NCBI RefSeq assembly: GCF_020509005.1
Contig: NC_063020.1
Location: forward strand, 868,001 to 932,000
DNA: 64,000 bases
Reading direction: 5' to 3'
Source: Fulvia fulva
Lineage: Eukaryota; Ascomycota; Dothideomycetes; Mycosphaerellales; Mycosphaerellaceae
Part shown: piece by piece, positions 27,233 through 34,918 of the stretch
How the letters are laid out: each line of letters starts with the position of its first letter
Position numbering within the stretch: the stretch's first letter is position 1
Position numbers and translations under genes: made by a program
Notes under the pieces: model-generated
The model's database searches: none
The model's input: the letters and a program-made list of their open reading frames with translations, nothing else
Told to the model about the DNA's origin: nothing

Positions 27233-27243
27233 AGATAGATAGA
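27233..27243 (-). repeat. (ATCT)n 3' tail of the LINE
   Basis: Plus strand AGATAGATAGA, i.e. a short TCTATC-type repeat at the 3' end of the LINE transcript in place of poly-A. E1, E2 and H end in similar tails. Confidence 0.8.
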
Positions 27244-27428
27244 TGATTCATTTACCCGTTGTGGTGCCCTCCGGCCCATGCGGGTTTATGTCTATATATG
27301 TTACTGCATAAGGTAGGAAACCTATTCCTAGGTAAAAACCTCCTCTCCTTCTCTAATAGCTTCCTTGCCATGAGTTCTCAGTTTTCCTTCCATTAGGGTG
27401 CACTAGTGTCATGGTGGTTAGCCTCTGA

Positions 27429-30400
27429 CTACCTTGTCTGCAACCCTAGAGTTGTCCCCCTCTTCCTGCTCTCCTCCTCCTTCTTTCTCTCCTCAATCCA
27501 TCTCTCTGTTTCCCTAGTAAGAGAGAACTGCTCCAAAAATCCTTGGTGGATGATCCACCTTGTAATTCTCTGGAGGTCTCCCTTATTGCTGATCATGGCT
27601 TGGAAGTTTCTGTTCCTTGCCCTTGCCCTCCATTCACCTCTCCCTGTACTCCATTCTTTGCAAACCAGAAGTCTATGTTCGACATTCTGGGACAGGTAGC
27701 CGCATGGGCAACTCTTGTCTTCGATACCTGGGACTTTTCTCTGATGCAGGTATGCCCTGACTCCGATGTGTTCAGAGCGGATTTGTATTGCTATGCTTGC
27801 TTCTGACCTGGTCAGGTCTGAGTACAGTAGGTAGTTGTGGCTACCAAACTGTTGGAGTGCCTTTGGGGTTCCTGGCCTCTGTGGGGTTCTTGTCCATTCA
27901 GTCTTCCAGAGGAGTCCTGCCATCCTTTCAGCTAGAGACTGTTGCTTCTTCCCTAGGCTGGCTGCTGATCCTCTCCCTTGAGCCCTTCTGTCCTGTTCCT
28001 GCTGGGCTAGGTGCAGCTGTTCTGTTAGTTCTTTGAACTTCTGCAGGTCCTGCTGCTTCTGTGGGGCTGGATTGGGTCTTGCTTGTCTGTGCCTTCTTGT
28101 GCACTGGCTCCTGATTTTGTTGACTGCCTTCTGGATTACTAGCTGGGCTGGGTATGCAGACGTCTTTCCTGCATACTGGTATCTCAACCCTTGAAGGTAG
28201 AGCTTGGCTGGTGGGGAGCCAGACTCCATTTCGACCACCCTTGTTGGAGTTGACTTGTATGCTCCAAGCACCTTTTTCAGACAGGAGGCTTGGGCTCTGC
28301 TGATGGGATCTGCAATTCTCTTTGGGATCTTGTCTTGGGCTGACCAGATCTAGGCTCCATATAGCATGGCTGGCTTCACAATGGCCTTGTACATAACCTT
28401 TGCTTTCGCAAATGTGGCTCCCCATGTGGAGGCTGTAAGCCTATCAATTGATTGCCTGTTGTTGTCTGCTCTTGCCTGTGCTTTCTTGACCTGTGGTCCC
28501 CAGCTGAGCTTTGGATCCATCCATATTCCTAGCACCCTTAATTCACTTGAGGGTTCTGTTGTGTGTCCCTGAATAGTGATTGGGGCTTGCATATTGTGTC
28601 TGTTTCTGGCTCTACTGAAGTGGATGAGTTGATACTTCTCTAGGGCAAATCTGGCTCCATGTTTCCTGGCCCATTCCTCACATTCCTTGTGTTTCTTCTG
28701 CAAGATTCTGCAGTTCTCTTCTGTGCTGTCTGACCAGGCTAGGATGTTTGTGTCATCTACAAACCCTGAGGCTGATGTGTTTCTGGAGTTTAGCTTTGCT
28801 GGCAGGTCTGCCATAAAGAGGAGAAACAGGATTGGAGACATTGTTGATCCCCGTGGGATTCCTGTCTCTGTAGGCATGCTGTCAGATTTGTATCTGCCCA
28901 GTCTTAGTCTTGTGGTTCTGCCTCTGAGGAAGGACTGGATAAACTGGACTGTCCAGTTAGGGATAGCCTTCTGTTTCAGGATGTGGATCAGCCTCTGGTG
29001 TGAGACATTGTCAAAGGCTCCTGATATGTCTAGTGAGAGGAGTGTGGCTGCTTTGTTGTTCCCAAAGTGCCATAGGGTCTTGATCTGCTCTGTGATAAGT
29101 TCCACAGCTGTTAGTGTTGATCTTTGTTTCCTGCCTCCCATCTGTTCTTCAGGAAGGATTCCATGTTCTTCAGCTAGGTTTGTCAGCCTTTCTGCTATGA
29201 TCTTTTCCAGGAGTTTGCCTAGTGTGTTGAGCAAGGCAATAGGTCTGTATGCCTTTAGCTTTGTGTAGTCCTCTTTCTGTGGTTTTCTCAAGACCACAGT
29301 CAGTGACTCCTTGAAGTGTTTAGGGCAGTGTCCTTGGGCCATGCACTGTGAAAAGATGTTTGACAGTGCAGGGGAGATCTGGTCCTTGCATGTCTTAATG
29401 AACAAGTTTGGAATCCCATCTGGTCCTGGGGCCTTGTTTCCTGAGAGTGTCTTAATGATGCTCTTGATCTCTCCCTCTCCCACTGTGCAGGATTGCTCTA
29501 GTGGTGTTGGATACACACTGCCCTCCAGATCCTGCAGGTCAGCTTCTACCTGTGTGCCAAAGAAATGTTTCCCCAATGCCTGTGCCTTTCCTGGGAGAGT
29601 GTGTTGGATTACTCCTTCCTGGTCTTCAATGTTTGGAAACTGGGGCAGCATGTTTCTGTCCTGTGTGGGTTGTCTTGCCCACTTTGCTAGTTTCCACATC
29701 TTCTCAGGATTCTGGGTAATGGATCCAACTATTGACCTCCACTCCAGCATCTTGTCCCTCTTGATCTGGACCTTCTTGTCTCTGGTTGCCTGGTTGTATC
29801 TGTCCCATGCTTCCTGGGAGTGACTCTGGGTAAGGGCTCTCCTGGCCTGCCTGGCTGCCTTGACCTTCTCTGAGCATTCCTTTGTCCAGAATGGCTTCTG
29901 GTACAGTGACTGTTTCTTTTCTCTGGTGTGGGCTGCCGCAGTTTCCTGCATTGTTCTAACCAGTTCTGCCACTGCTTGGTCTATGTCTAAGGCTGTTTCC
30001 AGTCTCCTGGTCTCTAGTCCAGCTAGCTTCTGTTCCAGGTCTTGTCTGATCTGTTCCCAGTTGGCTGCCTTCCAGGCCAGCTGAGGTTCTAGGTCTCCTT
30101 CCTGCTGTGTCTGTGTTTCAAACTCCACCTGAATTGGGAGGTGATCTGATGAGGACTCCAAGTCCTGGTTAACCCAGCATCTGGTGACCTTCTGCTGCAG
30201 GTCATGTGATGCAAAGCACAGGTCAATGGTGCTTGAGCTTGCTCTCTGTGACCAGGTAGTTAGGCCCTTTGGGGTAACTAGGTGCATGTTGTTGCTTTGG
30301 GTAGTGGAGAGGAGTCTGTTAGCTAGGAAGTGATGGGCAGGTGCAAAGTCTGATCCCCATGTAGGATGGTGCAAGTTGAAGTCTCCCAGCACGATGTGTT

Positions 30401-30815
30401 GGGAGTCACTCTGCAGGATGTCTGGCAGCTGTTGTAGTGTGCCCAGCTGGGTGCTGCTTCTGGAGCTGGGGGGTGGGTTGTATACACTGTGGATGTGGAT
30501 GCTGCCTTGGTTGGTGTTGAGTCTGACTGAGGTGATGTCTCCCCCTTCCTGTTGGATTTGTTCCCAGCTGTCTGTTGCCATCTCTTTGCTGATGTACATG
30601 CATGTTCTAGGGGTGCCTTGTTTGGCTAGGAGTGTGTGATACCTTGGGTCGTTAGCAGTAGATGGTCTGTTAGATTTGCTGTTGATCCAAGGTTCCTGGA
30701 CTGCAATAACTAGGTGTTTCTTTGGGTCCAGTGCTTGGAGAAAGCTTCTCTGGACCTTGTGCTGGCTTTTGTTGACGTTGTACTGGATAGTGGTAAGATT
30801 AGGTGTCTCAATCAT
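27429..30815 (-). pseudogene. LINE ORF2: endonuclease and reverse transcriptase, one in-frame TAG
   Basis: Encodes the replicase for target-primed reverse transcription. Residues 1-230 are an APE-type endonuclease: QYNVNK, Glu41 in VQEPW, VYNPP at about 111, GDFN at 144 and SDH at 223. The RT follows, with GNKAPGPDG, then GIPRGSTMSPILF, then the catalytic FVDD near 28.76 kb. The C-terminus carries IRSEHIG, LHQRKVPG and a C-x-C-G...H...C finger. I see no RNase H domain. The frame runs for 1128 codons to 27429, with one stop, TAG at 28350-28352, after residue 821; the downstream 280-residue segment is in the same frame. CAG or TGG would give TAG by a single CpA-type transition. ORF2 starts at 30815, overlapping the ORF1 stop (ATGA). 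Confidence 0.92.
28350..28352 (-). other. In-frame TAG interrupting LINE ORF2
   Basis: The minus strand reads GCC TAG ATC between Tyr-Gly-Ala and Ile-Trp-Ser, just after the RT palm and thumb region. The same frame stays open for 307 more codons. Confidence 0.9.
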
Positions 30816-32071
30816 GACTCATCCATGCTGGTCTCCTGCTGGTCTTCTCGTGCTTCCTGCTGCTGGCTGCTATTTGGGATTGTGGTAAGGTTGAGCCTGC
30901 TTTGTGACGGGTCTCTTCCTGCAACCACAATTGATTTTGGTCTACCCATAGCAGGGTGGCCTTGGGCCTGTGTGGTCTCTTCTGTTCTGCCTCTTTTCAG
31001 AGGGTTGTAGACAGTCCTTAGGGGTTCTTGGGTGATTGTCCCTGTCTGGAATCTGATAGGGGTGTTGATCCTGGCTTCTCTTGCCCTCCTCTTTGCCTCA
31101 ATCCTAGCTGTGCAGTCTTGGGACCAGGAAGGGTGTTTCTTTCCACAGCATGCACATCTGGCTTCACTCTTTGGGGCTGTGCAATTCTGTACTTTGTGGC
31201 TACCAGCACAGTGGGAACAAGTGTCCTTTTGGCTTGGGCATCTAGTAGAGATATGACCATACTGTTGGCACTTGAAGCATTGCAGTAGTCTGTGGGTGCT
31301 TCTATGGATTTCTGTGTCCATTCTTTCGCATTCCTAGAAGATGCCCTTGTCAAGCACGGTGTTTGCCTGTTCTACAGTGCCTATCCAGAGCACTAGAGAA
31401 GACTCTCTCTTTGTGTCCTTTGTCTTTCTGTTGACCCATGCTGCTTTTGTGATCTGTAGCCCTGGGCATACAGCCTGGTTCTGGTCCTGCAGCCTCTTAA
31501 GGTCTCCTTCAATGTCAAACTTTGTGGTCATCCCATGGGCAATAACCATATTTTGTTGGTGTGAGACCTTAGCCGTCTTGCCTAGTTTGACTGTCCACTC
31601 CTTCTGTGTCTCTAGCCTCTTCCTGTCTTGCTCCTGTGCCGTGAACAGCTTAAGGACACCTCCCTTCTCTTTCCTGGCTCCAATGATGCCTTGTATCCCA
31701 ATCTTCTGTATGATCTCCTTGCCTGACAGGCCCTCAATCTCTTTCTGCTCTTGCTGGTCGGAAATGTAGACCTTGATAGCTGTTTTCTGGGGGGGAGGGT
31801 TTTGGGATGCAACTGCTGCCCAGGTTGGTTGGCTTAGTTTCTGGCCTTCCTGTGTCCTCTTCTTTGCTGCTGCTGCTACTGTCCTGTTAATGATCTGTCC
31901 TGTTTGGCTCCTTAGTGCCTTTAGCCCTCCAAGGAGCTCCAAAATCATCCCCTTAAGTGCTCTTTCTGGGTGCTCGCCATCTCCTGCCATTGCCATTGTT
32001 TCTGCCTTCCTGCAGACCTCCTTCCACTCGTTACTCTCCTGCTCCTGGTCGTTTCCTGCGATCGCTATCAT
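30812..32071 (-). pseudogene. LINE ORF1: zinc-knuckle RNA-binding protein, one in-frame TAG
   Basis: The Gag-like ORF1 of a Tad1-type LINE, expected to bind the element RNA. The frame covers 419 codons with one TAG (31334-31336) after residue 245. Before it is a hydrophilic N-terminus with a LLGGLKAL motif that is recognisable in LINE G and similar to H, then a Gag-like domain. After it come three knuckles near 31.15-31.28 kb: C-X2-C-X4-H-X4-C, C-X2-C-X3-H-X4-C and C-X2-C-X3-H-X6-C. The TAG sits where relatives in this clade usually have a Trp or Gln (family recollection), so one RIP-type transition would explain it. It overlaps ORF2 by four bases, which fits termination-reinitiation. The ATG at 32071 may be an internal Met if the copy is 5'-truncated. 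Confidence 0.9.
31334..31336 (-). other. In-frame TAG interrupting LINE ORF1
   Basis: The minus strand reads TTC TAG GAA, 12 codons before the Met of the zinc-knuckle part. The frame is otherwise open from 32071 to 30815. Confidence 0.9.
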
Positions 32072-32077
32072 CGTGTC

Positions 32078-32090
32078 TGTGATAATATAT
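32078..32090. repeat. Target site duplication of the Tad1-like LINE, right copy
   Basis: TGTGATAATATAT, matching 27220-27232 exactly. The next base on the left of each copy differs, which sets the limit at 13 bp. Confidence 0.9.
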
Positions 32091-33180
32091 AAGAGTTAAG
32101 TAACCACTCGGACGAGGGGTACTTACCTTTAGCTTCTATAGTAGAATAGGCAACCTCATCAATATCATTATCTTCTAATAGTATCTTAGAGTCTAATACG
32201 TCTTCCTAGGTCGTATAGGCCCTTATAGGCTTACTAGAGGAGGCCTTTAGCTTGCGGCTCTCCTTTATTTACTTTATAAGGTCCGTTATTACCTTAAGGA
32301 CATCACGAAGGTTTAGTAATAATGACCTCCTACGAGGTAGTAACGGTTGTCTCTTAGTAGGGTAGGTAACCCTAGCTAGTTTGTCCTTATTCCTAACAGC
32401 CTACTAAGCTACAGAAAGGTGTAGGCACTTGCTTATAAAATGGTTACTACCGTAGAGATAGTACGTAAGCTTGCCCTAGAAACCCTTCTTAGCGAATATA
32501 GCTGTCCCTTAATAAATTATTGATTCTTGCTTCTCCTTAAGAATTGCAAGAATGTCTTATAGTAAGAGATTCACCTAGGCATCAATTGCATCGCGAATTG
32601 AGCTAAATAAGTCTAGTAGAGCTACTAAGAGTTGCTAGATCTTTCTGTCCTTAGTCTTAATGTCTTAGAACTAAGGCGAGATTAAAACAGCCCTCCTTAT
32701 AATTGAGCTAAGCTCCTACTAGGCGTTATCTATTAACTAGTCCTCTATTATCACAAAATTAGTGTATTGCTAAAGCAAACTTATTCTAGTAGCGAGAAGT
32801 CTTCTCTTATATTTAGCTTTAGCCTATTCCTATAACTCCTTCGTATACCGGATCTTGTATATTATCTCTTAGTTATCTGTCGACAGACAGATATATATCT
32901 TATATAGGGCCGTTATATTATGCCATCTATACGATGCCTTCCTTATCCCTTAATCTAAACGAAGGGATAATTCCGATAATGTAGAGGGTGTCGCTATAGA
33001 TAGGGTTATAGCGGGAATGTCCGTAATAATGTCTTCGAGGACCTAGTTAACCTACTTTAATACTAGGTGTATTCTTATTAGCTTGAACTATGTTTCGTGG
33101 TTCTCTCTTATTAGAAGAGGTGCTGCTCTCTTTCTTATAAACCTAGTCTCGTTCTCTATTTTTATAAGTTAAGGGACAGG
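32091..33180 (-). pseudogene. RIPed copia gag region (presumed)
   Basis: Continues the copia element across the LINE insertion. By position, between the leader and the integrase, this should be gag and the start of protease. The sequence is strongly RIPed and I could not pick out a diagnostic gag motif, so the assignment is positional. An apparent splice donor GTAAGT on the minus strand near 32128 is probably produced by RIP. Confidence 0.5.
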
Positions 33181-33316
33181 TTAGCTACTCTTAGGTAAAA
33201 GGATATATTCGGTCGTACGCGATTAGATCGATAGGAGGTGAACCGAACGCGAGGTTAATAGTAGAGAGAATAGCTATCTACTAGAAAGCGAGGAAAGTCG
33301 GTCGTAAGGATAGTGT

Positions 33317-33393
33317 TTCTAAGACACTATCTCGTATTAGTACTAAGACACTATAGCGTAACTCTCTTAGTAGAGGGGGTTTCTAAGACACTA
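33317..33393. repeat. Three copies of a 12-13-bp motif in the copia leader
   Basis: CTAAGACACTA occurs at 33317-33330, 33342-33354 and 33381-33393 with 11- and 26-base gaps. The first copy is part of a near-palindrome (AGTGTTTCTAAGACACT). It could be a packaging or regulatory element; function unknown. Confidence 0.6.
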
Positions 33394-33669
33394 CGGCTCT
33401 CTTAGAATAAACAGTTAGTTAATGCGAACGCGATGTCCGGAGAGCGACTCTTCTTAGTAAGCTCGCCTACTTATCTAAGGTATTAGTATAGGCTTCTTAA
33501 CTCGGAGTCTAATAGTGCCTTACTAGGCTCTTTTACGTCTTATATATACCTATAGTACGGCTATAGCTTCCTATATAAGGCGGGTACGGCCTCTAGTCTG
33601 CCTTCCTTTTATTCTAAAGAGGAATAAGTCTAATACGACTTTATCGAGGGTGAAACACCGAGTTACTAA

Positions 33670-33684
33670 CCCGGGCTTATAACC
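33670..33684 (-). promoter_or_regulatory. Copia primer-binding site (initiator tRNA-Met anticodon arm)
   Basis: Directly inside the 5' LTR the minus strand reads GGTTATAAGCCCGGG. The first 12 bases differ at one position from GGTTATGAGCCC, the complement of the initiator-tRNA anticodon arm (GGGCTCATAACC), and that difference is the RIP type (TG to TA). Copia-group elements are known to prime from a cleaved half of initiator tRNA-Met at this internal site. Confidence 0.65.
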
Positions 33685-33918
33685 TATTAAATAGGTACGA
33701 GTTACGTAGTAGTAGAAGACGGCGGATTATACGAAAGACGAAGAAGGACCTAATAGGATAGCGTGTATCTATATATAGTATCGCTAGTGTTAGTGTAGGT
33801 AGATACTAGGTGTCCGGATATTTGCTAGCCTATAGGCTAGTAAACCCTAGTCACGTGATCTAGTCACATAACACACCTACACCTACATACTTGTCCTACG
33901 GCCTATATGTTCTTAATA
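33685..33918 (-). repeat. Copia 5' LTR (right)
   Basis: 234 bp, matches 5881-6114. It is less mutated: 33850-33897 keeps seven CA dinucleotides against two at the same positions of the left LTR. Contains TCACGTGA at 33851-33858. It abuts the truncated gypsy D with no spacer. Confidence 0.8.
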
Positions 33919-34903
33919 TATACGATAATTCGTAGTATATCTACGTACTAATCTTACTAAGCTAGGCTAATAGAATTCTCGTACTACGAGTTTATAGGTT
34001 CGAGCTCGTCCTAGATATCGTACTACTAGAGCGTTATAATTTATTCTAATAAGCCGAGTCCGTAGGGCCTAGTTATCGGGTATCTATAGGCTCTAACTAT
34101 CGTACTAGTTTCGTATATATAATATATTACTATCTACCTTATAGTACGTAGGGTGTATCTTCGCCTTCTATAAGAGTAGGGGGATAGTACTATCTTTCCG
34201 TAGTATCTTAATTACCGCCTTAAGTTCTTAGTCTAGGGTGTAAGTAGTCGTTATACGGTACTCGAGTTTAGCTTCGACTTCGGCTTTATTCGTAGTCTAT
34301 ACTTCCTAAGCTAGTACTAGCTATATTTATAGTATCTATTCTAGTTCTAGAATGAACTCGATTGCTTTAGGATTTAGGGGAGTCGTCTCTTCTTCTCCGG
34401 GCGTACCTTCTATAGTAGCTCGTATAGAGTCGATCTTAAGGAATCGCTCTAGCGGAAGCAATGTCTAATACTAGTACTGATTTCTTAGATCGTCCACCCC
34501 CTAGGGAAGGTCCTAGCTACGTCTCGTTAGGCTGTCTAGCTTCGTTCCTTATATACCTAGGCGGTATATAATCTAGAAGTTAAATTATAATAGAAATTCT
34601 ACCTATCGCGCTTATCGGCAATTTAGCTACTTCGTAGTCATAAAATATTCGAGGTTCTTATAGTCTATAAACACTTTGACTAGATCGCCGTCCTCGTCTA
34701 CTTTATAAGTAAGCTCCGGGCGCTACTCTATAAATACTTTAATAATCGTGAGGAGTTCCTTATTATAGATCTCGTAATTACACTCCTAGGGGCTTAGCTT
34801 CTTCGAATAGAAAGCTATAGGATGTAACAATCCCTACTCGTCGTATTATAAGAGCACACCTATATTAATAAAGTCTAAGGAGTTAGTCTCGATAACGGTC
34901 TAT

Positions 34904-34918
34904 CTACCCGGTTTATAG
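34904..34918. repeat. Target site duplication of LINE H, left copy
   Basis: CTACCCGGTTTATAG, identical to 40036-40050, in the RNase H part of gypsy D. Confidence 0.9.

Larger units (their letters stand above)
27233..32077 (-). mobile_element. Nearly unmutated Tad1-like LINE
   Basis: A 4845-bp non-LTR retrotransposon in minus orientation inside the copia element, flanked by a perfect 13-bp duplication. Its 3' end (left) is a short (ATCT)n tail. It has the two-ORF plan of the Tad1 clade: an ORF1 with zinc knuckles and an ORF2 with APE-type endonuclease and reverse transcriptase. It has not been RIPed, since CA and TG are abundant. It is strikingly poor in CpG, unlike everything around it. The copy starts only 6 nt before the first ATG of ORF1, whereas related LINE H has about 430 bp ahead of the equivalent point, so it is probably slightly 5'-truncated. 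Confidence 0.95.
33181..33684 (-). other. Copia 5' leader with triple repeat and primer-binding site
   Basis: Non-coding segment between the presumed gag start and the 5' LTR. It holds three copies of a motif reading CTAAGACACTA (33317-33330, 33342-33354, 33381-33393) and ends in a recognisable primer-binding site. Otherwise I see no gene. Confidence 0.55.
5881..33918 (-). mobile_element. RIPed Ty1/copia element, interrupted by three insertions
   Basis: Two 234-bp LTRs at 5881-6114 and 33685-33918 bracket a minus-strand copia element. The order from its 5' end (right) is LTR, primer-binding site, presumed gag (32.1-33.2 kb), integrase (25.4-27.2 kb), reverse transcriptase and RNase H (13.5-14.8 kb), LTR. 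Integrase before RT is diagnostic for Ty1/copia. The parts add up to about 4.9 kb, normal for copia. Interruptions are gypsy B (6229-13450), E1 plus gypsy C (14836-25424) and the Tad1-like LINE (27233-32077). All copia parts are RIPed. About 45 codons expected between the parts on either side of the E1/C block seem to be missing. The flanks of the LTRs do not match, so rearrangement at one end is possible. Confidence 0.75.

Noticed and set aside
28350..28352. Reading the ORF2 break as a frameshift between two genes
   Set aside because: Both parts are in the same frame and separated only by a TAG, so it is a nonsense change, not a frameshift.
27406..32099. Many plus-strand ORFs of 60-193 codons across the unmutated LINE
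   Set aside because: They lie antisense to ORF1 and ORF2, show no domains and reflect the scarcity of stops opposite a real coding frame.
27190..32128. Possible spliceosomal intron in copia (GTAAGT donor near 32128, TTTAG acceptor near 27190, about 76 nt without the LINE)
   Set aside because: RIP readily creates GTAAGT from GCAAGC or GCAAGT, as seen when comparing gypsy C with the intact gypsy leader, so the donor may be an artefact.
5876..33923. A 5-bp target duplication around the copia LTRs
   Set aside because: TAGGT at left and TATAC at right cannot be reconciled by RIP-type changes.
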